The notes: a model not told the origin generated them from the sequence alone. Shown: positions 1 through 13,554, numbered from the stretch's first letter. The stretch is 64,000 nt of DNA from Heterodera schachtii (GCA_023374025.1 SIJG01000089.1:513529-577528), one strand, 5' to 3'. Translations and numbers: made by a program.

Positions 1-62
1 GAAAAAAAATGAAATTTTGGCGATCAATTTTTGAAAAAATTTTTAGGGGTGTACATATTTGA

Positions 63-695
63 AAAAAAAATTGGCTCTGATGCACTTTATGAGTCCAATC
101 GACTTTTATGAGTCTCCAAAGGTATTTTATGAGTCCAATCAATTAACAATACCTGGTTTTTATACAATAACTTTGTTCATGTTCGAACAAACCCTATTTG
201 TTTTGGTATCATTCGAAAGCACAAAGTCTAAAGAAGCTAAAATATATAAAATCTCAACGTTTAGGCAATTGCCAAAAAAGATTTGATTAATTGAGTAATT
301 GTTGATTATTTTCGTTTATAACTATCATTAAATGTTAGAATTCTCTTGTTTTCTCGTATTATTACATTATTCAGACTTTGTGCTTTCGAATGATACCAAA
401 AACAGCGGGTATGTTCAATGAACATGAACAAAGTTATTGCATAAAAACCGAGTATTTTCAATAGAGTCCGGTGGGATCGGGACTCCCGCGGGATTTTACG
501 GGATTCCCGCTCCCGACTCCCGCTTTTTTCGGTGAACGGGATTTTTTACGGGATCGGGATTTTTACGGGATTCCCGTTCGGCACTCCCGTCCCGGAAAAT
601 TTTGAACTCCCGATCCCGCTCCCGGAAATTTTTTTTACCGGACTCTATCATAAAAGTCGATTGGACTCATAAAGTGCATTAGAGCCAAAAAAAAT
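63..695. repeat. Foldback (large inverted-repeat) element
   Basis: Two long arms are inverted copies of each other. The left arm starts near GGCTCTGATGCACTTTATGA (about 73) and runs to about 250. The right arm starts near AGACTTTGTGCTTTCG (376) and ends at AAGTGCATTAGAGCC (about 686). The arms share the phrases around CACTTTATGAGTCC, GACTTTTATGA and TTTCGAATGATACC. A separate TAGAG-type element (462-647) interrupts the right arm, which accounts for most of the length difference. The flanks on both sides resemble the interior of the MITE at 20.4 kb (AAATTTTGGCGATCAATTTT, TTCTTAGGGGTGTATTTT), so this foldback appears to have landed in an older element. A fragment of the same repeat is at about 40200-40255. 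No coding capacity was seen. Confidence 0.75.
462..647. mobile_element. CCCG-rich palindromic MITE nested in the foldback
   Basis: The ends are TAGAGTCCGG and CCGGACTCTA, perfect 10-bp terminal inverted repeats. The interior is a run of CCCG/CGGG words (GGGATCGGGA, CCCGCTCCCG, ACGGGATT) far richer in GC than the surroundings. It belongs with the TAGAG-ended palindromes at 18.9, 23.9 and 32.1 kb by design, but its internal word is different. No clean 8-bp target duplication is visible here (left TTTTCAA, right TCATAAAA). Confidence 0.65.
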
Positions 696-1008
696 TTGTC
701 GATTCTTAGGGGTGTATTTTCCCGATTTTATTGCATTTTTAATGGAATTTTTCGGAAAAAACGCCAAAAAAGGCACCAAAACGGCAAAAACCGGGGGTAC
801 ACCGGTTTTAAATTATAAAACTTTGGACTTTTTAATAAGCTATATTTCAGATTTTGTTTTGAACACATGAATTTTTATGCTTTTTTAAAAATCAATCCAA
901 AAATTTTGGCTTTTTTTTTTTGAGTGCATTTTTATTTATTTTTAAAAATTTCTGTGAGTCCAAAAAGTGAAATAAATGTATTTAATTAGCATTTTCTAAA
1001 AACTTTAC

Positions 1009-4000
1009 CGCTCTGGACGGTGCAATCACAATGATGATGAAGCGCAAGTCTTGCATGGTGCGGCCCAAATTTGTCGGATGGGACAGTCGCGCAATGGCCA
1101 CATGACGATGCTGCACCGTGTTCAGCATGCATCTGCAAAATTGAATTTAAAATTAAATTGAATTTCAAATCTAATTTTAAAATTAATTAAAACTTTCACA
1201 GTCGAATTGAATAGAAAAAATTTTTGGTTCAAATTTTTTGAATTAAATTTCTTTGTTGGAATTTCTTTTTGAAAATTTTTGCCTCCAACCTTTGAGTGAG
1301 TTAGAGTTTCTTCTTGGAAATGTTTTTTTGTATTTTTTTTTTTTTTTGAAAATTTTTGCCAATCATAAGAAAAACTTACAGCGCACATATCCATGTCTGA
1401 TCATAGTCAAATGTGCCACCAACAGTGCCAGTTGTGCAAATGCTTTGCACCGTACGGCTCAGAATGTGGACTGAAAATGATGGTAATTAACTAGTAATTA
1501 GATTTCCACTAAAATGTAAAAAAAAAAATTCAAGTTTCATATATGGCCATAAAACGGGTTAGGTACTACTGTATTGTAGTATAGTACGCAAAAATATGTT
1601 ACAATATAAAATGAAAATATTTTACATTGATTTCCGGCATCTTGCGTGAACAGAACGGAGCGCACTTGTTCACTGGTGAACTCCGGCTCTTGTATGTCCA
1701 TTTCGTGAATAATTCTTTAAAGCGATTCGATTTAAAAATAAGTTTTTAAAAATATTTTTCAATTAATTATAAAATAAAAAAAATTATTTTTTTTTTGTCA
1801 ACTTTTTTTCTTTTTGTTGGACATCAAATAAATTTTGCAAAAGTTTTTAGAATAATTGAAAAAATCAAAATATTATATATTAAATATTATTAATCTAAAT
1901 TTGTGTGACACAAAATGGGGGAAGTCTCAACCGAAATTTTTGCGAAGGTGTCTGGGGGGGGGTCGAGGGGAGGGGGAGTCAGCCGAATTTTCAAAAAAGT
2001 GACCAATTTTTTCGATTTGGGGCAAATTTTTTTTAATAAAATTTGGAGTTTTTGGTCCGGCGGTGCCGATAGGCGCAGCCGGGGAAATGTTAAAAAATTT
2101 TAACGAATTTTGTTAAGAAATTAGTCAAATTTTTCATAAATTTCCTTCTTTTCCCCTTCACCGGCGACCCCCCGCCCCCCTTCTACCTCTTTTACACCCC
2201 CCCCCCCCCCCTCGCGCTGCGAAAGAGTCACATATTTTGGGGCCTTTTGCGGAAGAAGGGGTTGGGGTGTCGACATCCTCACTTTTCCATGTATTGTGTG
2301 GCATTAAATATTTTTAATGTTTTGCCTTCCGAACAAAAAAGAATGAAAACATTTTCATATATATATATATATATTTCAATTTTACTAAAATAAATAAAAT
2401 TTAATTTGAAAAATTTATTGGAATTTAAGAAAATAAATAAAATATTTAAATGCCATTTTTTTTTTACTTTGCAAAAATTTCCTCCAATGACGTCTCCTGC
2501 AAGTCCAACAACAGCACCGCCTTGTTCAGCAGATGGTCAATGTCCATGGTGGCACGGATCTCCGAGCCGAAGTCCTTCATCGGGATCTTCTCATGCTTGG
2601 AGTACATAAGAGTGACATTGTCGAACTCATCTGGGATGGAAAAATTAAATGTTTTTATGGATATATTTTAAATTTTTTTATTTAATTTAATTTTAATTAT
2701 TATTTATTATAAACATAAATAAAATGACACGCACAGAACACACACACACACACAAATGGAATATACAAAGTTAAAAATGTTAAAATGAACTGATCAGTTA
2801 AGCCAATTTTATTGGCATTACAGCGTTAAAAAAATGAATCAGCAGATTTAACAACAAAAAAGTGCCAAAATTTTATTGGCACTATTCACCATTTTCATGA
2901 TCAATGATAACTATGAAATGCGCCTAGATTAATTTGATCACTCTTATGATTTAGATACCTAATGATGAAAATCTGATCAATATGATCACATTTGCTCTCT
3001 GCTCATGGTAATTACATTCAATAAATGCTCTGACAATTCCCCCGATCACATTTAATCATTCATCTCTTAAATGACCAATTACCAATTCACTAAACTGATC
3101 CGAACGCTAATGGACATAGATAATCAAAATCGGGGATTACAAATATTTGACTAATAAAAAAATCAATATAATTATCAAGATGATCAAAATTCTGATTGGA
3201 TAGGGGGGGCTGATATACTGTAATATTCTCGGTACCAATGTTGCTCCAGCTCATCGTGTCAATGGGCGGCGTGTCCGGACACTCCAACGGATCGAAGCCG
3301 ATTGTCATCTCGTCCGCGTCCGGTGCGCGTCCGTTCGCGTAGCCGCCACCTGGGGCGCCAATGCTGTTGTTCAACTGCAGCAGACTGCCCAGCTGGCTGT
3401 TTGAGCGTGTCTCGCAGTTGCCTTTGCTGAACGCAGGTGCGTTTCCGCCACCGCATGGGCCAAACTCGCCCCCGGCACCAACGCTTGCACTGTCGCGCTT
3501 ACAGCGTGACCGGCAACCGCCGCCACCAGCCGCAGCGGAACAACCGTCTGGCGATGTGCCGCATTGTTCCGCGCTGCCGTGCTGCTTGCAAGTGGTTTTG
3601 TTGCAATTTTTGCTGCTTTTGCTGTTGTGCCGCGGCACAGTCTTGCAGACTCTTCATGGACAACCAGCTGACGCGTTTAGCCAAAAAGCTGGTCGGCGGT
3701 CCGGCACCACCGCTATGCAAGAACGGCATACCGCATGCGGACGTTTTAGCAGCAATTCTACCGCCTCCACCGCCGCTGCATGAAATTGGCGTTCCGCTAC
3801 CGCCCGACTCGGTGCCGCCGACACCGAAGCTGACACTGTTCGGAGAGTTGAAGCGCTGATGCTTCTTGCCGCCAGCGTTTTGCTGATCAACTGCACGCTG
3901 TGCCGTGGCACGATGGTGGTGCAGGTGAGTTGGTGTGTAGCGTACCGCGGTGCCGGACTGCACCCGGAGCGGCACCGGCCGAGTAAATGATCGGTTGGGA

Positions 4001-5512
4001 TGAGCGGCGCTGGAACATCATCGTGCGGCGCATTTGCTGCTGCTGCGAAAAGGAAAGCGCGCCACAGCCGCCTCCGCCATTTCGAGCCACAGCGCCAACG
4101 CGTCCCGCGTTCGCGCCCGCCACCGCAGCCGCAAAGCTGAGCGTGGAGCGGAACGCGATGGCTGGCGCGGCGGTGTGCACGGAGCGGCGCCTGCCCAAGT
4201 CGGGCGAAATGCCTGAACCGGTCGCGCGATCTGTAGTGGTCAAGGCCTGCCGAGAGATGATGCCGGGACTGCCTGCTGACGAACCGCTTGCGGTTGTGCC
4301 TGTACCTGGCGGACTCGCTTTGCGGTTCCGGTCCTGGATAACCGCCAGCAACCGATTCGGCTGTTGCATTTGATCACCAGCGGTTGCTGTACCATCTGTG
4401 CCGCGGCCGCCGCTGCTTCCGCCACCGTACACGCGACAGTACGCGTCCGATGCAGCTTGCGCGCGTGAAGATGAGCAAAGAGCAGCGGCTGATGCTGACG
4501 CAGCCGCCGCCACGCGGCCACTGCCACATTCTGACACTGAGCTGGACGGACTGTGATGACGCGGGCGGTGATGGTGGTGCCGGATTAGCGATTGGAACTC
4601 GTCCGCTTCCTCCTCTTCCGCGTGTTGGTGATCGTCCGCTCGAGCCAAAAGCGCCGCGGACGATTGGCCGCCACTGTCTGCGTGCTCTTCCTCCTTCAAC
4701 CCGGTGTGGCATATGTCGTTGGGACACGAGCGCACTGAATGGCCGGAAATGGTGGAGACGCGTCGCTGTTCCGGCACGTATAGTAACGCTTGGGAAGAGC
4801 CTTGATGCGGTAGTAGATGCATACGACCGGTACCGCAAGACATTGTAGTTGGTGTGCGCACAAAGCGCGGACCAACTGTTGCGGTTGAACTGCACGGCGA
4901 CGACGGACTGGGCGGTGATGAGCGGCACCCACCGCCGCGTATCGGTGAACCGCTTCCGCTACAGCTTTCCAACGACGAAGCGGCAATCACGCTTGGCGTC
5001 GACGGCATAAACACAATGCCGGATGAAGCGGTGGACAGTTTGGCACGGCACTCAATGCCGTCATCGTCCTCCATCAACATGCCGTCACGGTTTCCAAGCT
5101 GGTCACCATGGTTTTGCTGTTGTTGTTGGATTATGACATCAGGGTTGTTGTGCCGGTAGTAATAGCGTTGTTGGTCAACAACCGTCTGATCAGTATCGGT
5201 TGTTCTGATCAGGCATGGCCCATTGTTGATCAGTCGTTGTTGATCAATGCCATGTTGGTGTTTTGTACCATTCATCCGTTCTGTTTGTATGGCACCAGTG
5301 TGATCGGACGGCGTAAATTCCAGTGGTCGGGGAACGGCTTCTTCTCGTTGCGGCGACGATCGATCGATGCTATTGTTTTGATCAGACTGATCAGCAGACA
5401 TTTGTTCAGCTGTTATTGATTGTTTATTGCTGTTTTTGTTTTGATGAAGATGATGATGATTATGTTGCTGTTGTCGACCGATCAACAACAATTTTACCGT
5501 AGCGGAGGACAT
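1009..5512 (-). CDS. SLC4A11-like transporter, N-terminal part (3' exons off the window)
   Basis: Seven exons were read on the minus strand: 5512-3946, 3890-3503, 3426-3236, 2630-2468, 1714-1626, 1470-1380 and 1132-1009. All junctions are GT-AG with matching phases and together give 871 codons. The ATG at 5512 has an in-frame stop just upstream. The last about 150 residues match the cytoplasmic domain of SLC4 anion/cation transporters: KIPMKDFGSEIRATMDIDH, LLLDLQETSLEEI, SVLFTQDAGNQFHILSRTVQ, FDYDQTWICAL, RHVAIARLSHPTNLGRT and LRFIIIVIAPSR. The order LFTxDAG - HxLSxTxQ - WxC - RHVxIxRL - NxG - RFxIxVxAP is that of SLC4A11, a boron/proton/ammonia-linked membrane transporter of the plasma membrane. 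The first about 720 residues are low-complexity (Q, S, A, G, H tracts, presumably disordered), which is not typical of the family. The final donor (GCG|GTAAAG at 1009) shows the gene continues left; the transmembrane domain is not in this window. The two introns at 3945-3891 and 3502-3427 are short and GC-rich, so the exact joins there are less certain. Whether 5512 is the only start is uncertain, because an acceptor-like ATAACAG inside exon 1 would be in phase with the 15.0-kb exon. Confidence 0.85.
1915..2260. other. GC-rich island with G and C runs (intron of the SLC4-like gene)
   Basis: This lies in the intron between exons 2630-2468 and 1714-1626. It holds a G8 run near 1956, a G-rich stretch to 1978 and C runs from about 2170 to 2212. 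A short phrase near 2055 (CGGTGCCGATAGGCGC) recurs in altered form near 27730 and 51680. Reading frames across it are low-complexity only. An (AT)n tract is at about 2358-2373 and a (CA)n tract at about 2739-2755. Confidence 0.6.
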
Positions 5513-5722
5513 CCAAATACCATATCAACACGTTGGTACAGCACACGGCACAATATACAGTATAATATTGTATTTAAATGAAGAAAAACTGTGCTAAATG
5601 TTTATATGAATTATTTTTTAATTTAATGAGCAAGAATTCCAGAACAGCAAAAAATAAGGACACTTAAAATGACGGGAATTAGAAAGGACCGTTTAATAAT
5701 AAGGACACCCAAGTACAATAAG

Positions 5723-6278
5723 TAGGGATGTCAAAAATATGTACAAAAAGTGGTCAAAATATGTAAAAAAAAAATCCCGAAATATGTAAGAAAAACCAAA
5801 AATATGTACCAAATATGTAAATAAAATATTTTAAAATGGTATTTTTTTGGAAAAAAAATCTTCGTAATGAGTGAAATAGGCATAAAATGCCATAAAAATG
5901 ACCTAAATAGGCCTAGAATCACATTTTAGTATTTTAAAAATTAGTTTGATTAATTTTTATTTTTCACAAGATTTATAAATTTTCAAAAATTCTCAAAATA
6001 TCTAATAAAAATATGAATATGTATGAAAAATTTGCCGAAATTTTGGATTTTTTTTTTTGAGAATTTCCGAAAATTTCTGCAAAAAATCCCCAAAATATGA
6101 AAAAAAAAAAAAAGCTCGAAATACGTAAAATATGTATAAAACCCCGAAATATGTAAAAATATATAAATAAAAGTCCCAACTTTTGTTCGCAAAAACAAAA
6201 AAGAAAGTGTTTTTCCTACTATTTAGAGCATGGAGAAGCCAGGAAAAAATATGTATTTGCATAAAATTAGCAGCCCTA
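5723..6278. mobile_element. hAT-type MITE built on an AATATGTA word
   Basis: The element starts TAGGGATG and ends CAGCCCTA. It is flanked by identical 8-bp direct repeats ACAATAAG (5715-5722 and 6279-6286), the target-site signature of hAT transposons, whose ends have the YARNG pattern. The interior is dominated by the word AAATATGTAnAAAA, repeated over a dozen times. Near the right end is a conserved-looking block (TTTTGTTCGCAAAAAC, then GAAGCCAGGAAAAAATATG). No transposase is encoded, so it is non-autonomous. A truncated relative in reverse arrangement is at 59968-60230. Confidence 0.85.
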
Positions 6279-6286
6279 ACAATAAG

Positions 6287-9200
6287 GGTAGTCAAAATAG
6301 ATAGAATGACAAAGAAAAACTAAATTTCAAAAAACTAAATTACCTCATTAAAAAAGGGGGTTTTAAAATGAGTGTCAGGTGGTCATCATGATTTCAAGCA
6401 CGTCCTAAATTTGGAAGGACACCAAAAAATACCAAAACAACCTAAGCTAATAATGGATGTGGAGAGGGGGGAAAAAGTGAAGTTTTTTGGCACAAAAAAT
6501 ATTCCGCTGGGATCCAATTAGCAGATATTTTTATTGTGCCTTAATTTGCGCGCCAAAAAAAAAAATCACTCATTGAGTTATAATAGCAAAAAAAAAAAAC
6601 TGACAAAACGCTAATTGGCTACCTAATTGGCATTTGAATTAGGTGAGAAATATGGGAATTTTTCCCTGTATAATACGTTGGCAAAATGTGCCAAAGATCA
6701 GCAATAATTACATTTTCATGCTTAATGTTATTATTTTCAACAAAATAATTTATTTAAAAAAATTTCTTTGAATTAAATTCAGTCTTAGGAAAAACTAAGT
6801 AAAATATTTATCTAAAAACTACCAACTTAGTGCATCAATAAATTAAATTATTAGCGAGAATTAAAAAATCTAAAATAATTTTCAATTATTTTTAGCAAAA
6901 AATGTCTCAAATTTCCGCACCAATGCTTAATGGGTGTCCACGCCACAAAATTTTTGTGGCGCAATTTTTGATTGGGCGGCGCAAAAAAACTAAAAAATGC
7001 GGAGGATGGCACATACAATTTTAACACTAATAAACTTAAAAAAATTTTGTAAAAAACATTTCCTGGCAAAATGTATCAAATTTCGCCCAAAGACACGGCG
7101 AGAAGCTTCCGCTTAACAACAAAAAATTTTTTGCGCTGCTGTTGGCACATTTGTGGGCGGGAAAAGGGCGGCATACATAGATATGCGGTGGCGCTTCGGC
7201 ACATTTGGAGATTGAATTCGAGAATTGCTCTCATTTGTGCAATGTCGGCACTCATCCCCCCAGGGGGGAAGTGCCGGCGCGGGTGGGGCGTCCGTGCCGT
7301 GCCCTTCCTAACAAAATGTGCGCCTCCGGCGGGGGGGGGGGGGGTAGCCGGTGGTGAACACGGAAAAAAAGATATATATATATAATTTTCGCTTGTCCCC
7401 GTACCCTCGGGGGGCACAAATGCCGTGGGTGGAGGACGGACATCCTCAAAATCGAATTAGGCAATTGAAAGGGTGAGGACAAACTGCTGAAACGTCTCCG
7501 GCACACAGAAGAAGGTGCCGTGGAACGGGAACGGAAAAAATTTTGGAATTTGAAAATGCGAGGCATTTATTAAAAGGTTCGAGAAATTCCATGGTAAAAT
7601 CTGGCATTGAAATTATTTGAAATTTTTAAAAAAATTTTTGAAAAATGATAAAATATTTTTGAAAAGTTTTTATTAACTTGAAATAGCAAATTAATCATTA
7701 AAAAAATTAAAAAAAGAGATTATTATAGCCCAAAAATTTTGTGCAAATCAAAAATTTATTTTTAAAGACTCAGAAAATTTTTTGACTGTAAATTTAAAAT
7801 GAAAAATAAAAAAATAAATTTAAAATTTGTGATTTTATGCTCTCATGTTTTAGGAATATCTGGGAGAAGCAGGAAATGCTTCTCTTTTTTTTTTGTTTGA
7901 TTGTGACGAAAATTTGCTTCAATTTGGTTGACATAATGCCAGCCGGGCACATAAAATGCTGGTGAGCGGCATTGGCACGACAAACGCTTGGATGAGGGGC
8001 CAATTGACGCATTTGGCGGAACGCCAAATTTAAAAATTAGGGCTACATCAAATCTCATTTTCTTGCAATACTACTATGACAACTACATTTTAAAAAAAAT
8101 TACATTTTTGGCATTATGAAATTCAAAATGAGAAAATTCAAACGCATACAAAATCCCTGATTTCTAAGGATTTTTCATAATGAAAGCCTCACAATTATTA
8201 ATTCCGAAGGGCAAATCATCAACGCTGCTCACTTTATGTAGAGCAATTTTCAAGGACGTCCTTGACACAAAGGACTAGGCCAAGTCAGAATTTCAAAAAC
8301 TTTAAACCCAGAAAAACCAATTGAAAACCCAGGAAGGAAATTGTGGTTTTACTCCATGCCCGGAGGGCGGGGTGGGGTGGGGGGGGGGGGGGGCGAGGGC
8401 GGCTGTGCCGAGGCCATTGACATTGCTTTTATGCTCCGCCTCCGCTTTTGGCATGGCTGCTGCCCCTGGCCGGAGGTTCCGTCCGTCTCCACCCTCGCAC
8501 ATCGCCGCCCCCGAGGGGAGAGGAAGTCCAAAAAAAAAAAGCATAAATTGAAGGAGGGGGAGGGGAGAAACCATTAGCATGAGCATTAGCATTTGTGAAA
8601 TTCTTTTTTACTATTGTCGAGATTCTTTTGCCGACTGAGTCCTGTCTCATTGAGTCCCAGATGCAAATGACCAAAATTCATTGGCAGATGAATTGATATT
8701 TAGGTACTCATTTAATAGGGACTCAGTTGGAATGTTTTAGCACTGTACTAAAGAGGAGAAACTTAGTTATTAAATTAATTTTTAATTATTAATCCAAAAA
8801 TATTTATAAAATTAGAAAAGGAAATCCTTTAAATTAAATTTTAAAAGTTGTATTTAATTAATTAGACTCATTTGTCCAGGGACTCAAAAATGACCGCCCA
8901 CCTTATGGAACAGCCGAAGAAATCATTAGCGGTATACGAGTTAATGGGCACCCGGAAGGCAGGGGAGGGGGTAGCAATTAATTTATGGGGGCTGGGGGCG
9001 TTATGTTGGCTCAGCTCATTTGGGACTCACTTGTACCAGGACGGACTCAACCGTCTGAAAGCCACCCATAAAAGGCATTAAAAAGGGGAACGGCCCCGAA
9101 GAAATCATTAGCAGCGGTACGAGTAAATGAGGCACCCCGGAGGGCTGGTGGGGATGGGGGGGGACACTTGGGCGACGGGAAGAAGCCATTGAAATTTTTT

Positions 9201-12200
9201 GGGGGATTTAGCATGGCCCTTGGCCCCGGCAAAACCAATGGCACTCGCCTGGGGGCTGCTAATTTGGGAGAATGCCAACGGAACGCCAAACTAAGCGAAA
9301 ATTGGGTGGCTTTGAATTGGAGAAGGACACGTTTTAGTGGGGGCGGCTACTTTTGCCGCTGAGAGGGGCTCAACTTAATGGAATTTTGGTGCCAGAAATG
9401 GCCAATTTGTAGGGCAAAATGAAATGAAATAAAATGGAATAAAGTGGCATTTTTAAAAGGAAAAAAAACATAAAAAGGATTTTATTTAAAACAGGGTAAA
9501 AATGGCAAAAAATCATTTAAGGACAAAGATAGAAAATTATAAATTTATATTAAAAATTAGATTATGAACAGAATTAAATTTGTATTGATCATAAAGAGAT
9601 TATATATTTGACATAAAAATGAGAAATATATTAAAATGAAAATTATTTTTTCGAAAAATTCATTATAATTATGTTTTTTAATTTAGAAAAAGTTTTCTAA
9701 AAAATTGCATTAAAACTTTTTCTTTGTTTAAGTATTTTCCATTAAAAAAATCTAAAAAGAAAAAAATTAATTAAAGCATAAAATAATAACAAATAAAAAA
9801 TGAGAGGAAATTAATAATATGCAAAACAAAAATTTATAAAAAAAAAATTTCCCGTTCTTTTTTTGTGGACAGGTTTTGTGGTTTTGACAAGGAAAAAAGA
9901 AAATTTTTTTGTCAATGAACGAGGAAATACAAGGAAGAATTCTCGGAAAGAAACAGCCTTTTAATTTGTTCGGCCATGCCGAAAATTTGGCCGTCTCAGC
10001 GCCGGGCACAGCGCAAACGGCTGGGACTAATAAACCCGGGCTGAGATGGCATCGCCCACGCAAAAATGGCCAAATGGGGATGGACCAACACAGTCCCGGT
10101 GGGAAACTTTATAATTTTCTCACTTTTTACTGCAAATAAAATATCAATTAATTTTTTAATGATTTTGAAATTAAGTAAAAATTCAAAAATATACGAGTCA
10201 AGTTTTATTTAAACCCATTTTTAAATATATAAAAATTCAAAATTTAAGAGATTTAGGCAATAAATTAATTTGGTGAATTTTGTAAAAAATGAAATTCTTA
10301 TTTAAATTATTAAAAAATTATGCGAAGGGTTTCCTTAAAAACCCATAAATTCAAAGGATTCCTTTTTATTTAAATGGAAGAAAGATATTTGAAGTGATTA
10401 TCATAACGCCAAAGGTGTGTGCTTTTTTGAGCAAATGCGCCAAAAATGGCAACATTATGCCAAATGATGTTAATTAAGCAGGTGTCACATGCAAATTGAA
10501 TATTATGCTTAATGCTAATGGATGACGAATTATCAAAGAGTATACTAAAATTACCGTATTTCGTTGGAATTAATTAACACTTTTCGTAACCTAATAAAAA
10601 ATTTAGACCAAAATAAATTTGAACTATTTTTGACAAAAATGGAATCATTTAATTAATATTTCGTTTCGATTAAACGCCAATTCGAAATAAAAATCACAAA
10701 AATTTCATGAAAAAATTAAATATAAACACTAATTAAAAAAAATATTTAAAAAATTGCGCTATATACCGACCGTATCGAATCATCTACAAAATCAATCTAA
10801 GTTCGACTGGTAATAACAGTGAGAAGTGAAAATTTACCCAAAAATCTAAGGCACAAATAATTAGGCTTAATCGGCATCATCACCTTAATTTTGCGTGCCA
10901 TTCTCAACATAAGTTAGTTAGAAAACAGATGTGCCATAAAAGGGCACTTTTTAGCCCCGTCCAACAGAAGGCAGCTCTGTCAGTGAGGTAAAGCGGCGGC
11001 AAAAAATCTAATCCACTAATAAGGGGATGAATGAATGCCCTCCGGGGTAGGGGGGGGGGATGGGCTAAACGACAAATTAATAATTTTTTTTAAATGCCCT
11101 TGAGCGAGCAATGACAACAAATTGTGCCATGGTTTTGTGGTTGTGGTGTTGTGCCATTGACAGGTGACGCCCGACTGACGACCACTGACAGAGACCGGTG
11201 CTGGCAGCAACAGAAAATGCCATGGCATTGGGAAGGGGGGGAGGCTTCGGCTGTCAGAAAGGGGTTACGGATGATCGCACATTTTGTGGCCATAATAATT
11301 TGTTTCTTCTGCTGCTGTTTCTGGGCCGAGGGTGGGGAGCCTAAAACGGGCACTGCCCCCCGTTGACTGTGTTCGGCTTTTTGTTTTTGTGTCCACAGAG
11401 TGTGGCACAATTCGAGGGGATGGCATATGGGGCAAAGTGACGTGATGTGTAAAAAGGATGGCCAAGGGGAAAAAAATGCCCATTTTTATTTATTTTGTAT
11501 GAACTATGGGCAGATGGGTCAGTCTGCGTACTCAACATGGTCCAGACTCGGATATCAGCCTTGTTCAATGCCCCGGAACTGGGACCCGGACGGACCTGAC
11601 TTTTTCGAGAATCCGATACCCAGAATGAACCGACAGAATTTAGTCCTCCCCCCCCCCCCCCCGGGACTGACGTGGATAGAAATGTTGGGGATCGGGGATA
11701 ATACATTTTTTGTACGATTTTACATTTTAGGAGAATTCAGCAGGGTTTTGAAATTTAGCAACAAAAATTTACCAAAAATCAAAGAAAAAGTCATCCAAAA
11801 ATTGTCAACGCAAATCTAGCGAACTATTTATTGTAAGTCCGTCTGTCTATAAATCCATATAGTATTTTAAAAAAATATGGTATTTGGTATTAGACGGTGT
11901 TGGGTCGTTTACCTAAAAATCATAACTTTATGGTTAGGAAAAACTAAAAAAAAAAAAGATTTATTGAGCATTTTTTGGCCTTATCTTTTTAAAAACTTCT
12001 AGCAAACAGTATGGGGAATAAAAATATGAATTTTTTTTAATAACTTCATAATACTTCTAGATTATCATAAACAAAATTTTCTAGGTATCCTTAGATATCA
12101 TTGGCTAGGCTTTTTAGTAACCGCAAAAAACTTAAAAAATTTTGCTGGGCCTAAGCCTCAGCATAACAAGTGCAGAATTTTCTATATCGTTTGGCTAGGC

Positions 12201-13540
12201 CTGGCTCTATGGTTTAGGATTAGCTGAAACTAAAAATTTTTTTGGTTGGGCCACCATGACTTTGTCCCGACAAAAACACGCATTTTTGAGGGCACAAATT
12301 TGTCGCCGTGCCACGGCATTTTACGCCTAAAATTGACGTTTATGGACCGCGGTGCGATGCATTTGCCATGCCTTTGGGGGGTGTCCACATTTTGTGCCAA
12401 TTCAATTCGTTTCGCCCGGGAGGGCGCCGATGTGTTCGTTAAACACATTTTCTGCTGTTGTTGGTGCGCCGTGCCAACAAAAATTTTTTCCCCAAAAATA
12501 TATTACATTTTTAGGCGTCTGTTTTGGAAAGAAAAGAAAATAATGGCCAAAAAATTTTTGGAAATCGAATTTTCAATTTTTTATTAATTTTTTTTTCAAA
12601 AAATCAAAATTAGATGCATCAAAAATAAAAACTCAAAAATTACTTAAACTAAAATGGTAGAGTCCAAATTTTGCAGGAATTTTGAAAATTTGAAAAAAAT
12701 TTATTGAAAATTGTTAATTAACCTTAATTTTTATTTTGAACTATCAATTAAATAGCTATTTAAAATCACTAAACTAAAAATTTTAAAATTATAAATCTAG
12801 CAAAAAATTTTTTTCAACTTTTCGTAAAATTTGAAAATATAAAAAATTTGTACAATATGCACTGTTTAAAAGAAAATATTGAGGATTTTATGTTAAACAA
12901 GTTAAAAAATAAACATTTAAAATGTTTAATTTTATAAATTATTATTCGTTTTGGCGCCACAATTTCCCGCATTTCCAATGGGCGAAATGTGCCAACAAAT
13001 TCATTTCCTCATTCATCTTCATCATTATCATACATAAAATTCTTCATGGGAATGTTCGTTATGCTTCCACTCTGATTAAATATGTACATAAAAATGCTAA
13101 TAGAGTGGAGCAATTTGAATCGTCTAATTAATTAAGCCTATTTGTCTGAGTAAAAATGGGAAAACAATTCTAATTGAAAATTATTTAAAATGAAAAATTT
13201 GTTTAAAATTTTAATTTTTTCTTTTTTATGACTTAATTTAAAACAAAAATATACTAAATAATGAAAATAAGAAAGCATTTAAAAAATATATAATAAACCC
13301 AAATAAAAAGGGAAATAAAAACTCCGTTTTAAAAACTCATATAATCCATCGCATTTTTAAATAAAAATAATAAAAAATAAGAAATTCCGAAAGATTTTAA
13401 ATAATAAAATAAAAATAAATCGATTTTTCATATTTAAACCTGTTAATTTACTTTTAGCATAGTCGGACCTGCTCATATCAAAATTCGAAAATTCATCAAT
13501 TAATTCTGTCAATGTAAAAAACGCTAGAAAATTTTTAAGT
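6287..13540. other. Gene-free stretch with GC-rich islands
   Basis: No exon could be supported on either strand. The stretch alternates very AT-rich DNA with GC-rich islands at about 7090-7560 (a G16 run near 7330), 8320-9380 (G runs near 8375 and 9160), 9920-10110, 10980-11370, 11500-11700 (a C run near 11645) and 12240-12480. The islands are rich in GGCAC/GTGCC words and contain CCTCCGG or CCGGAGG beside the homopolymer. Open frames of 60-140 codons across them are repetitive and lack splice context. If the 15.0-kb exon belongs to the SLC4-like gene, all of this is intron. Confidence 0.5.
8868..9150. repeat. Imperfect tandem duplication, about 170-bp unit
   Basis: Two adjacent segments share the same order of phrases: GACTCAnTTGTnCCAGG, then AAGAAATCATTAGC, then GTACGAGT(T)AATG and a GGCACCCCGGA(G)GG G-rich end. 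The first copy is about 8868-8980 and the second about 9026-9150. A GC-rich island surrounds both copies. Confidence 0.55.
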
Positions 13541-13554
13541 TTTAACGGATGGGT

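Noticed and set aside
3361..5419. Plus-strand open frames of 100-154 codons opposite the SLC4-like exons
   Set aside because: They are shadows of the GC-rich minus-strand exons; only the minus strand gives phase-consistent splicing and SLC4 motifs.
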